Shown: positions 27,322 to 37,360, counted from the first letter of the stretch. The stretch is 64,000 bases of DNA from Endozoicomonas numazuensis (GCF_000722635.1 NZ_JOKH01000009.1:124001-188000); one strand, 5' to 3'. Notes: generated by a model from the letters alone, not told the origin. Translations and numbers: made by a program.

Positions 27322-28317
27322 TCACGCCAAAACCAGATCAAGGCTTCGACAGAACGTGCCTTCCATCAACATTTGAGGATTCAGATTCCCTCCTTCCAAC
27401 AGAGACTGTCTTTGCGACATCAGCCAATCTCTCTCTTGCAGAAGTGCTCTGGCATCACTTTTTCTGGATATATATTCCAGCATTTTCAGCTGGTCTCGAT
27501 TTCTGAGCACGGAAGCGTCTGCATTTAAACCCAGTTTAACCGCATCATCCAACCAGCCAATGATCCAGCTCAAGGTCAGAGCCAGATCCGATGACTGCCA
27601 GTTTTTTGCCAGCTCGACCGGTGTCACTTTTCCTTTAAAAAGCCCTTTCAGACCATCAGCCAATGCTTCTCTCTTTTCCAGTAAACCCTGATCCGCAAAA
27701 CGCTTGGCTTCCAGGGGAGAATTAACGGTCAGATCCAACAACTGATTAACCATTGCCGGATCATCCAGCTGAGTGGATAACCATTGCTCCGCGACTTCTC
27801 GCACAGGTGTAGAAAAGTTCAGTTGCTGACAACGACTGCGGATCGTGGGCAACATATCACCGGAACGGGCACTGACCAGCAGAAAAATGGTATCGTCTCC
27901 CGGCTCCTCAAGGCATTTAAGCAGAGCGTTGGCAGCATTGACGTTCATGGCTTCTGCCGGACTCAGGATAATCACCCTTCGCCCTCCCTGCTGAGCCGTT
28001 TTATGGGCAAAGTCATTCAGTTTTCTAATACTGTCGATTCGAATGGGTCGGCCCGGATCATCCGGCTCCAGCAGGGTAAAGTCCGGATGAGTCCCCGCCT
28101 TGAGCAACTCACACTCTTTGCAATGGCCACATGCGCCAGAACCCCGAGGATTCAGGCATAACAAATAAGCAGCCAGCGCTTTAGCAAACTGAAGCTTTCC
28201 TGTTCCCGGCACCCCCTTCAGAAGGTAGGCATGAGCCAGATTATCCGACTGCTGACAGTGGACCATTTGCTCCCACTGAGTATTTTGCCAGGGCAATATG
28301 CTCCAGTCTTTCATCAA
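27322..28317 (-). CDS. holB: DNA polymerase III subunit delta'
   Basis: The 331-residue clamp-loader subunit has a degenerate P-loop region (LLKGVPGTGKLQFAKALA), a zinc module C54, C63, C66, C69 (CLNPRGSGACGHCKEC), HPDFTLLEPD, and the conserved EAMNVNAANALLKCLEEPGDDTIFLLVS with TIRSRCQQL. Delta' helps load the beta clamp at replication forks. It overlaps tmk by 4 nt, so it is coupled. Confidence 0.96.
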   Translation of the reverse strand: MMKDWSILPWQNTQWEQMVHCQQSDNLAHAYLLKGVPGTGKLQFAKALAAYLLCLNPRGSGACGHCKECELLKAGTHPDFTLLEPDDPGRPIRIDSIRKLNDFAHKTAQQGGRRVIILSPAEAMNVNAANALLKCLEEPGDDTIFLLVSARSGDMLPTIRSRCQQLNFSTPVREVAEQWLSTQLDDPAMVNQLLDLTVNSPLEAKRFADQGLLEKREALADGLKGLFKGKVTPVELAKNWQSSDLALTLSWIIGWLDDAVKLGLNADASVLRNRDQLKMLEYISRKSDARALLQERDWLMSQRQSLLEGGNLNPQMLMEGTFCRSLDLVLA

Positions 28318-28955
28318 CGTGCCCCCAGTCTTCTTTCGAGCACATCCAACAACTGTTTCTGAACACCTTCCAGAGACTGCCCCGCATCAATCACTTCGAA
28401 CTGTTCCGGAAACTGCCTCGCTCTCTCCAGATAGGCATTACGCACCCGGATAAAAAAGTCCATTTTTTCCTGTTCAATACGATCCAGCTCACCACTTCGC
28501 CCTTTAGCTCTGGCCATTCCGATTTCAGGATCCACATCCAGAAGAATCGTCATATCCGGACGCAAAGCCCCCTGCACCAGATTTTCCAGCGTCTCAACCG
28601 GCTGTGTATTCAGGCCACGCCCTCCACCCTGATACGCATATGTGGCGTCGGTAAAGCGATCACAGAGAACTATCTCCCCTGCTTCAAGCCCGGGCAAAAT
28701 ATTATGAAACAGATTCTGCGATCGAGCTGCAAACATCATCAACAGCTCGGTTATATCAGACAAAGGCTCACCATGATGCCCAAGCAAAAGCGCCCGCAGC
28801 TCTTCCGCAACCTGGGTACCGCCGGGCTCACGGGTTTCAGTAAATGCCAGTTGACGGTCACTCATCCAATGCTTGATGAAATCGACCGCTGTCGTTTTAC
28901 CCGCGCCTTCTCCACCTTCAATCGTCAGGAAAAAACCGGATGGGGCATTAGCCAT
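28314..28955 (-). CDS. tmk: Thymidylate kinase
   Basis: The 213-residue dTMP kinase has the P-loop IEGGEGAGKTTA (residues 12-23), the DR(F/Y) motif LCDRFTDATYAYQGGGRG and the lid region ARAKGRSGELDRIE. It phosphorylates dTMP to dTDP for DNA synthesis. One base overlaps with mltG, and 4 nt with holB. It follows the usual bacterial type II pattern with a basic lid. Confidence 0.97.
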   Translation of the reverse strand: MANAPSGFFLTIEGGEGAGKTTAVDFIKHWMSDRQLAFTETREPGGTQVAEELRALLLGHHGEPLSDITELLMMFAARSQNLFHNILPGLEAGEIVLCDRFTDATYAYQGGGRGLNTQPVETLENLVQGALRPDMTILLDVDPEIGMARAKGRSGELDRIEQEKMDFFIRVRNAYLERARQFPEQFEVIDAGQSLEGVQKQLLDVLERRLGAR

Positions 28956-30001
28956 TATTGAGTCTCCACAGTCGAGCGGTAATCTTCCCGACGCTGTTCA
29001 ATCTGATACTTTCTGACAGCTCGGTTATGCTCTACCAGTGTTTTCGAAAAATAGTGAGTGCCATCGCCCTTGGCGACAAAATAGAGTGACTTGCCGTCTT
29101 TGGGATGCAAAGCAGCATGAATCGCTTCCCGCCCAGCCAGTGCAATAGGTGAAGGTGGCAGCCCACTTATTACATAGGTGTTATAGGGCGTAGGCTCCCT
29201 GAGCATACGACGACTGATATTCCCTTTATAGCGCTCACCCAGACCATAAATCACTGTAGGATCGGTTTGCAGCCGCATCCCCTTTCGCAAACGTCTGACA
29301 AAAACACCTGCAATTTCTCCTCGCTCATAGGCTACCCCGGTCTCTTTTTCGACCAGAGACGCCATAATCAGCGCCTCGTAGGCACTCTTATAAGGAAGTC
29401 CTTCAGATCGTTTTTGCCACTCTTCAGATAATACGCTACTCATTCGTTTGTAAGCACGCCTGAGTATGGATTCAACACTCGCATCCGCCTGAAAGAAATA
29501 GGTATCGGGATAAAAACGCCCCTCAGGATTCCCTTCTATCTCAAGGCTTTTATAAAGCGTCTGCATAGCCTGATCATCCAACGGCGAAGATAGCTTTTCG
29601 TGCTTATTAAGTACTGCTACCACCTCTTTCAAAGTATGACCTTCGACCAGCGTCACATTGTAGTAACGCACCTGACCGGAAGTGAAAATGTTCAGCAATT
29701 CCCGATGCGTAACCCCGGCCGGAATCAGATAATCCCCGGCATGAATCCCTCCAGCCACTTTCTCGACTCTGGCTAAAATCACCAATACTTGCGGATGTTG
29801 AAGCCAGCCTAGTTCGGCCAGACTATCAGCCACCCGAGTCATGGACTCACCCTGAGAAATGGTAAATTCCAGACTATCGACACTGTCAGGAGCTACTACT
29901 GGCTGATCCCCATACCAGTCCAGCGCCTTCCATAAAATAACGACGGCCAGTAACCCGGTGAGCAGCAGACCCACCAATGCAAATAAGAATTTTTTAAGCA
30001 T
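28955..30001 (-). CDS. mltG: Endolytic murein transglycosylase MltG (YceG)
   Basis: The 348-residue enzyme has one N-terminal TM segment (about 5-25), a LysM-like subdomain (about 40-120, EFTISQGESMTRVADSLAEL) and the catalytic domain. The catalytic glutamate is E218 in MASLVEKETG, at the E. coli position. GRFYPDTYFF and TPYNTYVISGLPPSPIA are family signatures. It cleaves nascent glycan strands in the periplasm and limits their length. It overlaps pabC by 8 nt. Confidence 0.96.
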   Translation of the reverse strand: MLKKFLFALVGLLLTGLLAVVILWKALDWYGDQPVVAPDSVDSLEFTISQGESMTRVADSLAELGWLQHPQVLVILARVEKVAGGIHAGDYLIPAGVTHRELLNIFTSGQVRYYNVTLVEGHTLKEVVAVLNKHEKLSSPLDDQAMQTLYKSLEIEGNPEGRFYPDTYFFQADASVESILRRAYKRMSSVLSEEWQKRSEGLPYKSAYEALIMASLVEKETGVAYERGEIAGVFVRRLRKGMRLQTDPTVIYGLGERYKGNISRRMLREPTPYNTYVISGLPPSPIALAGREAIHAALHPKDGKSLYFVAKGDGTHYFSKTLVEHNRAVRKYQIEQRREDYRSTVETQ

Positions 30002-30842
30002 TCAAAACTTCCTGAACTCTATCCCTGACTGTACAGGTCACGCTGCCTACTGACCAGTTCAGATCACCACAGGCAATCACCGGCCATATCCCGTTAACAC
30101 TGTTACAGACAAAAACCTCTTCAGCTCCGGCAAGGTCCTCAAGGGAGTAATCACCCGTTTCCACTTTTAACCCCCAACCCTGAGCATGCTCCTGAATAAA
30201 CTCCCTGCACACCCCATTGACCCCTGCTCTGCCAAGATCGGGAGTCAACAGCGTGCTACCCGACACCATAAAGAGATTACTCATCGTCCCTTCAACAAGC
30301 CGGTCATCCAAACCCAGTAACAGCCCCTCCAGACAATCACTCCCCTGCCATTCCGAACGCGCCATGACATTCTCAAGACGATTGAGATGCTTTAATCCGG
30401 CAAAAGCATGATCACCCATTCTGGTTTTACATTCATGCAGCCTGATACCACTGAGACCAGGCGAACCCTTATAAGCCGGCAAAGGATGAAAGGATAAAAT
30501 ACGACGGGGGTTTTCACATCCGACAGGATTGTATCCACGACCACCAGAGCCGCGTGTCACAATGGCTTTGAGCACGCCTTCCGGCAGTTTCTGCGCTTGC
30601 AAAAACTCACCAACTTCACGTTTGAAGCCTTCAAGATCAAAAGGAATTCTGAGTACAGCAGCCCCGGAACACAGTCTTTTACAATGGAGATCGAAAAGGG
30701 TGGGCATACCCGCCTGAACTCGAATCGTTTCAAAAAGGCCATCCCCATAAGCCAGCCCTCTGTCATTGATTGACACCAAAGACGCTGGCTCCCCGTTGAC
30801 CCAGCTGACAGGATTACAATTATCCAAAACGTTCCTACTCAT
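29994..30842 (-). CDS. pabC: Aminodeoxychorismate lyase
   Basis: I choose the ATG at 30842 (282 residues) because GGAG lies 5 nt upstream; an in-frame ATG at 30857 lacks a site. This PLP fold type IV lyase converts 4-amino-4-deoxychorismate to p-aminobenzoate and pyruvate for folate. Seen: SINDRGLAYGDGLFETIRV near residue 25, the PLP lysine K151 in LKHLNRLENVMAR, and DDRLVEGTMSNLFMV. It sits between fabF and mltG as usual. Confidence 0.95.
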   Translation of the reverse strand: MSRNVLDNCNPVSWVNGEPASLVSINDRGLAYGDGLFETIRVQAGMPTLFDLHCKRLCSGAAVLRIPFDLEGFKREVGEFLQAQKLPEGVLKAIVTRGSGGRGYNPVGCENPRRILSFHPLPAYKGSPGLSGIRLHECKTRMGDHAFAGLKHLNRLENVMARSEWQGSDCLEGLLLGLDDRLVEGTMSNLFMVSGSTLLTPDLGRAGVNGVCREFIQEHAQGWGLKVETGDYSLEDLAGAEEVFVCNSVNGIWPVIACGDLNWSVGSVTCTVRDRVQEVLNA

Positions 30843-30853
30843 ACATACTCCAT

Positions 30854-30911
30854 TCATCCTGAGTTTGTCGAAGGGTGCTGGTCATGCACCTCACAGGCTC
30901 AGTGCGAACGG
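30854..30911 (+). repeat. REP-like palindromic half-sites upstream of pabC
   Basis: TCATCCTGAGTTTGTCGAAGGG at 30854-30875 and CAGGCTCAGTGCGAACGG at 30894-30911 are degenerate arms of the REP-like unit at 42902-43032, in opposite orientation. They lie in the 243-nt gap between pabC and fabF. Downstream, at 30989-31010, CAGGAGCCTGTCGGACTT resembles another dispersed repeat, also seen in part near 33395. Confidence 0.5.
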
Positions 30912-31085
30912 TATAAAGCAAAAGGCGGCTGTACTAGCGCAGCAAAAAAGACGACAAACGCATCGATAGACCTAAATAAACCAGACGCCAGGAGCCTGTC
31001 GGACTTAAGCTTTCGAGCACCTGATCTAAAGTGCACCCTCACAAAACCGTCAAACTCCGACGTTCTATCTGGGCGCAGCTTAGCC

Positions 31086-32339
31086 CTAATCAAGCTTCGA
31101 GAAAGCCAGGGTAACATTCGTCCCACCAAATCCGAACGAATTAGTCAGCACATGTTCCATCTCAATATTTCTGGCCTTACCCGGTACATAATCAAGGTCA
31201 CAGCCCTCATCGGGATTATCCAGATTAATCGTGGGAGGAGCCTGATTATCCAAAAGAGATTTTACTGCAAAAACCGCCTCAAGCGACCCTGCCGCGCCTA
31301 ACAAATGGCCGGTCATAGACTTTGTAGAACTCACAGCCACATGCCTGGCCGATTGGCCAAAGACCGTATGAATCGCCCGGGTTTCAGCAATATCACCAGC
31401 AGCAGTGGATGTACCATGAGCGTTAATATATGAAACCTGCTCCGCTTTAAGACCTGCGTCATCCAAGGCTGATTGCATTGCCCTGGCAGCCCCTCGACCA
31501 TCTTCAGGTGGAGACGTCATGTGATAAGCGTCACCACTCATACCCACACCACTGAGCTCTGCATAAATAGTAGCGCCACGTCGTACAGCATGTTCGTACT
31601 CTTCCAGCACCATAACACCCGCACCATCACCCAGAACAAAACCATCCCGGTCCTTATCCCAGGGTCGACTGGCGGCTTCAGGCTGATCATTTCGGGTAGA
31701 TAAGGCTCTTGCAGCAGCAAAACCTGTCATACCCAGTGCAGAAGAAGCCTTTTCAGCGCCCCCCGCCACCATAACATCGGCGTCACCGTATGCAATCGTT
31801 CTGGCAGCAAGGGCCAATGCATGACTGCCCGTTGCACAAGCTGTAGAGGTCGCAAAGTTTGGCCCCTGGAGGTTGTAATGCATGGACAACCACCCTGCGG
31901 CCATATTGATGATGGCAGCCGGTATAAAGAAGGGAGATATACGACGTGGACCAGACTTATGAAGCGTGTCATGACTCTGTTCAATAGAAGTAATGCCACC
32001 AATACCGGAACCGATTACAACACCGTAGCGACCGACATTATCACCTTTGAGCAAATCACTTCCATCCAGCCCTGCATCTTTCATGGCCTCAATGGAAGCA
32101 GCCAACGCATACTGGATAAAAACATCCATTTTTCGAGCATCTTTAGGATTGAAATAATCACCCGCCTCAAACCCTTTTACGGTACCGCAGATACTGACGC
32201 TGAACTTCTCTGTATCCAGATGATCTATCGTATGAATACCACTACGACCTGCCAATACAGACTGCCAGCTCTGCTCAACCCCCAGACCTACCGGAGATAA
32301 CGCACCCAGCCCTGTTACTACTACCCTTCTATGCGACAA
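31086..32339 (-). CDS. fabF: 3-oxoacyl-ACP synthase II (KASII)
   Basis: The 417-residue condensing enzyme elongates acyl-ACP with malonyl-ACP. The thiolase fold shows the nucleophile C168 in [17 protein letters not shown], and the histidines in [11 protein letters not shown] and [29 protein letters not shown] near the end is the Gly-rich loop. Normally it follows acpP closely; here 620 nt of repeats and a terminator lie between them, so it probably has its own promoter. Confidence 0.97.
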   Translation of the reverse strand: MSHRRVVVTGLGALSPVGLGVEQSWQSVLAGRSGIHTIDHLDTEKFSVSICGTVKGFEAGDYFNPKDARKMDVFIQYALAASIEAMKDAGLDGSDLLKGDNVGRYGVVIGSGIGGITSIEQSHDTLHKSGPRRISPFFIPAAIINMAAGWLSMHYNLQGPNFATSTACATGSHALALAARTIAYGDADVMVAGGAEKASSALGMTGFAAARALSTRNDQPEAASRPWDKDRDGFVLGDGAGVMVLEEYEHAVRRGATIYAELSGVGMSGDAYHMTSPPEDGRGAARAMQSALDDAGLKAEQVSYINAHGTSTAAGDIAETRAIHTVFGQSARHVAVSSTKSMTGHLLGAAGSLEAVFAVKSLLDNQAPPTINLDNPDEGCDLDYVPGKARNIEMEHVLTNSFGFGGTNVTLAFSKLD

Positions 32340-32396
32340 AACAATTCACTCCTGCATCAGATTCACTGATTTTCTTCTTGTACCGAAGCCCACACT

Positions 32397-32510
32397 CAGC
32401 CCTGAGCCATTAACAGCCCTGAGCCATTAACAGCCATGAGCCATTAACAGCCATGAGCCATTAACAGCCATGAGCCATTAACAGCCATGAGCCATTAACA
32501 GCCATGAGTC
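32397..32510. repeat. 17-bp tandem repeat upstream of fabF
   Basis: Six direct copies of CAGCCMTGAGCCATTAA (the first two with C, the rest with A at the sixth base) start at 32397, and a seventh is degenerate after 32499. On the fabF coding strand the unit reads TTAATGGCTCATGGCTG, 58-170 nt before the fabF ATG. Between it and the terminator at 32892 I see no gene, only one repeat arm at 32628-32645. Confidence 0.9.
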
Positions 32511-32891
32511 CCATTCGAATACATGACGGCTTACGACTGCTGGTTTACAAAAAATCATGCTTTCTGATCATGTAAAAATGATGACATTATCCTTGTGTGT
32601 GAGTGTGTAATATCCCAATCAGGCTCATAGGAGGCTGACCGAGATATACGATAACGTTTCGTGTTTGCAGTCATCACTCAAACGAGCCGACACACACTGT
32701 TATTTTTCACTGAGAAACGATGCCCGCTGCACTGAACAGTAGTCTCTTTCTTTCGTCCTCAGTTGCCTTAACGACACCCAAACATACCTATGCCCAAGAG
32801 CCTGACCAACAGAAGAAAGCACAGCGCTTTAAACCACCTGACACTTCCCACATCAAGACAAGATTTCTAATATTTCTCAAAGTAAAAACAC

Positions 32892-32926
32892 AAAAGCCGC
32901 ACGCATTTTACTGCGTACGGCTTTTT
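32892..32926 (-). terminator. Intrinsic terminator after acpP
   Basis: On the minus strand, AAAAGCCGTACGCA, a 6-nt loop and TGCGTGCGGCTTTT form a strong stem with a T-rich tail, about 35 nt after the acpP stop. It should separate acpP transcription from fabF. Confidence 0.85.
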
Positions 32927-32961
32927 CAGGATACAGCTATTAGCCTGCAGCCTGGACAGAA

Positions 32962-33195
32962 TCAGGAATGAGCAACAACGTAGTCGATTGCTTCCTGAAC
33001 GGTGGTGATTTTTTCAGCTTCTTCGTCTGGAATCTCAGTTTCAAACTCTTCTTCCAGAGCCATCACCAGCTCAACAGTGTCCAGAGAGTCCGCGCCGAGA
33101 TCCTCTACGAAAGACGCACTGTTGGTGACTTCCTCTGCTTTTACGCCAAGCTGTTCGCAAACGATCTTTTTGACGCGCTCTTCAATGGTACTCAT
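32962..33195 (-). CDS. acpP: Acyl carrier protein
   Basis: I start at the ATG at 33195 (77 residues), with AGGAG upstream; the longer frame to 33264 is unsupported. [20 protein letters not shown] then the phosphopantetheine site [18 protein letters not shown] (S37) are canonical. The protein is highly acidic. It carries growing acyl chains for fatty-acid and lipid A synthesis. It sits between fabG and fabF, but 246 nt from fabG and 620 nt from fabF, wider than usual. Confidence 0.98.
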   Translation of the reverse strand: MSTIEERVKKIVCEQLGVKAEEVTNSASFVEDLGADSLDTVELVMALEEEFETEIPDEEAEKITTVQEAIDYVVAHS

Positions 33196-33441
33196 ACCTG
33201 TTTGTGCTCCTATCGATATTCGGGTGCAGAAGGGCGATTTGAAACCCGCCCTTACTGCGGTCAATTACTATATATAAACGCTTGCAGTAATTTCAAGGAC
33301 AGGCCCGCGATATTACCGCAATTTTCATCTTTTTCAGAGAGGTTTTGACACCAATCAAGTGCAAATAACCCTGCACACCCTCTGATCACGAGGCCTGAAG
33401 CCTGTCAGACTCATGTTTTCGAGCATGAATCCGGCAGAATC

Positions 33442-34188
33442 CTAGCCCATGTACATTCCACCATTCACATGAATGGTTTCTCCGGTAATGTAACCTGCTA
33501 CATCACTAGCCAGGAAAGCCACAACACCGGAAATTTCTTCAGGTTGCCCCAGACGACCCATTGGCACCTGGGACTGCAAAAAGGTTCTGTGTTCTTCTGG
33601 CAGATCACGGGTCATGTCTGTATCAATGAAACCGGGAGCTACTGTATTCACAGAAATCTGACGAGAGCCAATCTCCCGGGCCAGAGAACGACTAAAGCCC
33701 TCTACCCCAGCCTTGGCTGCTGCATAATTCGACTGCCCCTGATTGCCCATGGAACCGACAACGGAGCTGATGTTAATAATACGCCCCCAGCGAGCTTTGG
33801 TCATGCCCCTCAATACCGCTTTACTCATTCTGTAAATAGAGCTCAGATTGGTATTGACCACATCATCCCACTCATCATCCTTCATTCGCATCAGGATATT
33901 ATCACGAGTAATACCCGCATTATTAACCAGAATCTGGGGTGCGCCAAATTCGGATGTTACTGCTTTTACCACTTCAGTACAGCTATCTGACACAGAAACG
34001 TTCAGCACCATACCGCAGCCTTTGATATCCTCAGCCTGCAGCATCTCGGTAATTCTTGCAGCGCCAGGCTCTGAGGTAGCCGTGCCAACCACAATAGCTC
34101 CCTGCTTGCCCAGATCAATGGCAATTGCTTTGCCAATTCCACGACTGGCGCCAGTAACCAGAGCAACCTTGCCTTCAAGGTTCGACAT
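33442..34188 (-). CDS. fabG: 3-oxoacyl-ACP reductase
   Basis: The 248-residue short-chain dehydrogenase has the NADPH motif VTGASRGIGKAIA (residues 11-23), NNAGITRDN, and the catalytic S142, Y155 and K159 in INISSVVGSMGNQGQSNYAA then AKAG. It reduces 3-oxoacyl-ACP to 3-hydroxyacyl-ACP. The C-terminal VAFLASDVAGYITGETIHVN is typical of FabG. It lies between fabD and acpP. Confidence 0.97.
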   Translation of the reverse strand: MSNLEGKVALVTGASRGIGKAIAIDLGKQGAIVVGTATSEPGAARITEMLQAEDIKGCGMVLNVSVSDSCTEVVKAVTSEFGAPQILVNNAGITRDNILMRMKDDEWDDVVNTNLSSIYRMSKAVLRGMTKARWGRIINISSVVGSMGNQGQSNYAAAKAGVEGFSRSLAREIGSRQISVNTVAPGFIDTDMTRDLPEEHRTFLQSQVPMGRLGQPEEISGVVAFLASDVAGYITGETIHVNGGMYMG

Positions 34189-34361
34189 AGTTCTATCCTG
34201 TTGTTCTACCGCGAAGTAACCTTCAACTTTTACAGATGAAAAGCTGTCTCATCGCTTATGGCAATTGATCAAAAAAGCGCTTTACTCACTGAGCCCCGGG
34301 ATTTTAACGAAACCCAGATTCAGGAACACTTTCCGACTCAGCATGGCTGAAAAATCAAGCA

Positions 34362-35294
34362 TTAAGCCTGCCCAAGCAGATCTTCAAATGAGGACGCAAG
34401 CTCAAGCGTTGCTACAGGCGATCTGCGCACTATCCGCTTGTTAAGACCTGCCAGCACTTTACCTGCACCACACTCTGCAAACTGAGTAACACCCGCTTCA
34501 TGCAAGTGCTGAACTGTCTCTACCCAGCGAACAGGACTATAAAGCTGCTTAACAAGATTTTCACGAATCTTTTCTGGTTCTGAGCAGGGTTCTGCAGTGA
34601 CATTCTGAATCACTGTGATAGCAGGCTGACTCAATTCTATGGAAGCAAGCTCTACTGCCAGTTTCTCTGCTGCAGGCTTCATGAGCGCACAATGCGAAGG
34701 AACACTCACCGGTAATGGCATTGCCTTGCGCGCACCCGCTTCTTTAGCGAGCTCAACAGCACGGGCAACCGCCTCTTTTTCACCTGCAATAACCACCTGC
34801 CCCGGAGAGTTGAAATTAACCGCTTCAACCACACCACCTTGAGCGGCATCATGGCAGACTGAAATCACCTGCTGATCTTCAAGACCCAGAATGGCTGCCA
34901 TGGCTCCGGTTCCAGCTGGTACAGCCTCTTGCATAAAGAGACCACGCTGGCGCACAACCCGGACAGCATCGGCAAACTTCATCGCACCAGAACACACCAG
35001 TGCCGAGTACTCACCCAGACTGTGGCCCGCCATATAAGAAGGCTTAACGCCCCCTTTCTCCAGCCAGAGCCGCCAAAGCGCCACACTGACTGTCAGCAGA
35101 GCAGGCTGAGTATTTTCAGTCTTGTTGAGCTCTTCAGCAGACCCTTCACTGATCAACTTCAGAAGGTCAAACCCGAGCACTTCGGCGGCTTCAGTAAATG
35201 TCTGTACGACAACAGGGTGATCAATATGGTCTGCAAGCATGCCTACCGACTGGGATCCCTGCCCCGGAAAAACAAACGCAAGTAAATCCGTCAT
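34362..35294 (-). CDS. fabD: Malonyl-CoA:ACP transacylase
   Basis: I start at the ATG at 35294 (310 residues), giving MTDLLAFVFPGQGSQSVGML, the conserved FabD N-terminus; the open frame to 35342 adds an unlikely leader. The nucleophile is S92 in AGHSLGEYSALV, with R in VVRQRGLFMQEAVP and His in VPSHCALM. It makes malonyl-ACP. fabH, which in E. coli sits between plsX and fabD, is absent here, as in Pseudomonas. Confidence 0.97.
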   Translation of the reverse strand: MTDLLAFVFPGQGSQSVGMLADHIDHPVVVQTFTEAAEVLGFDLLKLISEGSAEELNKTENTQPALLTVSVALWRLWLEKGGVKPSYMAGHSLGEYSALVCSGAMKFADAVRVVRQRGLFMQEAVPAGTGAMAAILGLEDQQVISVCHDAAQGGVVEAVNFNSPGQVVIAGEKEAVARAVELAKEAGARKAMPLPVSVPSHCALMKPAAEKLAVELASIELSQPAITVIQNVTAEPCSEPEKIRENLVKQLYSPVRWVETVQHLHEAGVTQFAECGAGKVLAGLNKRIVRRSPVATLELASSFEDLLGQA

Positions 35295-35494
35295 TGCTTT
35301 GGGTCTAGTCCTGAAATAGCTAAATCGTTGAAAGAAGCGCACCTTTTTCCGGCTCTTCGCTTCTTCCGAGAAAAAAACTCAGGCAATTATAGAAAAAGTC
35401 GAACCCAAGGTGGGTAATTTTATGTTTCTAACTGAAAACAAATCTCACCAACAGATTCAATTTCTATACGCAGACGATCTATAGCAGCCAACGA

Positions 35495-36541
35495 CTACAA
35501 CAATCGCTCTTCAACCTCACGGGCAATCCTGACCGGAACTTCATATTCCGCCTCTTTCACCGCCTGACATATCGCACGATAGAAGCCTTTTTCATCAGCC
35601 CCACCGTGACTCTTTATAACGATTCCCTGCAACCCCAACAAACTGGCGCCATTATGCAAAACAGGATCAATCTTGCGATTAAACTCTCTCAATAGGGGGG
35701 AAATCAAAAAATAAAGAAAGCGATTCAGTAGCGAACGCTGAAAAATAGACTTCAGGCCGTCTCGTATCAGGCTTGCAACACCCTCTCCGGTTTTCAGCGC
35801 AACATTCCCGACAAAACCGTCGCAAACAATCACATCTGCACTACCGCTGAAAATATCATGACCTTCAATAAAGCCAATATATTCCAACCCCTGCTGTGCT
35901 CCAAGCTTTTCCTGAAGGAGGTGATGAGCCAACCTTACCTGCTCATTCCCCTTCATCTCTTCAGTACCAATATTCAGCAAACCCACCCTGGGTGACTCCA
36001 CACCATAAACAGATGAAGCCAATTGCGCGCCCATAATGGCAAACTGATAGAGATGCATGGAGGTACAGTCGACATTAGCCCCCATATCCATCAGCAGGGC
36101 GCTACCGGTCGAGGTAGGAACACTGGCAGCTATGGCTGGCCGATCTATACCTGCAAAGGTTTTAAGCACATAACGACCCATAGCCATAAGCGCACCCGTA
36201 TTACCTGCGCTGACACAGGCTTGCGCCTCGTTCTTGGCAACCAGCTCAAGCACTTTCCACATAGAGGAATCTTTTTTTCCCCTGAGCGCCAGAGAAGGCT
36301 TGTCATGCATGGTAACCGTCTTATTTGCATGAATCAGGGAAATACGAGATCGATCGGTACACTCCATATCGGAGAGGTAATCTTCGATGAGCGGTTGATC
36401 GCCGACAAGTTGGAGATGAAGAGAATTGAAGCGATCGAGCGCTCTGACGGCAGCCCGGATACGAGAACGGGGACTATCGTCCCCGCTCATAACATCAAGA
36501 GCAACCGTCATCATTGAGTCTGCGTTTGCACCCGATGTCAT
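35495..36541 (-). CDS. plsX: Phosphate acyltransferase PlsX
   Basis: The 348-residue enzyme makes acyl-phosphate from acyl-ACP, the acyl donor for glycerol-3-phosphate acylation. Signatures: ALDVMSGDDSPRSRIRAAVR near the start, QACVSAGNTGALMAMGRYVL, LLMDMGANVDC, NIGTEEMKGNEQVR, VCDGFVGNVALKTGEGV and GIVIKSHGGADEKGFYRAI. It begins 72 nt after rpmF in the usual order. The frame allows an alternative start nine codons downstream (MMTVALDVM). Confidence 0.96.
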   Translation of the reverse strand: MTSGANADSMMTVALDVMSGDDSPRSRIRAAVRALDRFNSLHLQLVGDQPLIEDYLSDMECTDRSRISLIHANKTVTMHDKPSLALRGKKDSSMWKVLELVAKNEAQACVSAGNTGALMAMGRYVLKTFAGIDRPAIAASVPTSTGSALLMDMGANVDCTSMHLYQFAIMGAQLASSVYGVESPRVGLLNIGTEEMKGNEQVRLAHHLLQEKLGAQQGLEYIGFIEGHDIFSGSADVIVCDGFVGNVALKTGEGVASLIRDGLKSIFQRSLLNRFLYFLISPLLREFNRKIDPVLHNGASLLGLQGIVIKSHGGADEKGFYRAICQAVKEAEYEVPVRIAREVEERLL

Positions 36542-36613
36542 TTTATTCCTTGTCCCTGGAAGCCAGCTTTTGAATCACTGAACTCATTCCTTTAGTCAAA
36601 CCGACCGAAGCAC

Positions 36614-36793
36614 TTAGTCTTCGCTGGTTTCAACTACTTTCTTGCCACGGTAGAAACCTTCAGCAGAAACGTGGTGACGACGATGAGTTTCGCCGGAAGC
36701 TGCTTCTACAGACAGCTGAGCAGAAGTCAGACTGTCGTGGGAACGGCGCATGTTACGCTTAGAACGGGTTTTACGGTTTTGCTGAACAGCCAT
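36614..36793 (-). CDS. rpmF: 50S ribosomal protein L32
   Basis: The 59-residue basic protein, read directly on the minus strand, begins [20 protein letters not shown], continues with [19 protein letters not shown] and ends in a TAA at 36614. It is a structural protein of the large subunit. Its start is 3 nt after the yceD stop, and plsX follows, the conserved yceD-rpmF-plsX order. It lacks the zinc-binding Cys found in some L32 paralogues. Confidence 0.97.
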   Translation of the reverse strand: MAVQQNRKTRSKRNMRRSHDSLTSAQLSVEAASGETHRRHHVSAEGFYRGKKVVETSED

Positions 36794-36796
36794 GTG

Positions 36797-37360
36797 TCAA
36801 CTCTCCTGGATCGTAGTATCTGTTTTCAATTTGGCCAGAACGCTGAAAGGGTTACTGTTCTTGCGCTCTTTTTCTGCCTCGACGGCAGCCGCCTGAGCCT
36901 CATCTTCAGACTCAGTGGTATAGTATCGCTGAGCTGAACAGTCTTCAGGCGGATGATAGGCCACCAGCGGAAGTGCCAGAATCAGCTCTTCCTCGAGAAT
37001 AGGCAATAATTCTACCGGCTCATCACCGAACATTAACGGTTCGAAATTTTCCGGCAAGGCTTTGGCCTGCTCATCAGTCAGCACCCCCATCAAATGGAGA
37101 TCAGCTCGCACCGGTAGCTTGGCCACCTCCAGACAGCGCTGGCAGATCATGCTCAGTTCCGCCTCAACATGCCCTTCCAGCACAACCCGGTTATCTTCGC
37201 TCAATGAAAAGCTCAGATCGACCTGGACCTCGCCTTTGTCATCGACCAGACTGCCTACCAGTCGGTCAAACTGACTCAGCACCAGCGAACCTTGATACTG
37301 CCTGCCTTGACGCGCGAGTTTACGCGGATCAAAGGTTTTGGGTAATTGTCCGATAGCCAT
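36797..37360 (-). CDS. yceD: 23S rRNA accumulation protein YceD (DUF177)
   Basis: The 187-residue acidic protein matches YceD/DUF177: GSLVLSQFDRLVGSLVDDKG, a VEAELSMICQRCLEVAKLPV motif whose two Cys are typical, PLMFGDEPVELLPILEEELI and a C-terminal NPFSVLAKLK. In E. coli YceD is needed for normal 23S rRNA accumulation. It heads the rpmF operon and is divergent from maf; the intervening 276 nt likely holds both promoters. Confidence 0.94.
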   Translation of the reverse strand: MAIGQLPKTFDPRKLARQGRQYQGSLVLSQFDRLVGSLVDDKGEVQVDLSFSLSEDNRVVLEGHVEAELSMICQRCLEVAKLPVRADLHLMGVLTDEQAKALPENFEPLMFGDEPVELLPILEEELILALPLVAYHPPEDCSAQRYYTTESEDEAQAAAVEAEKERKNSNPFSVLAKLKTDTTIQES

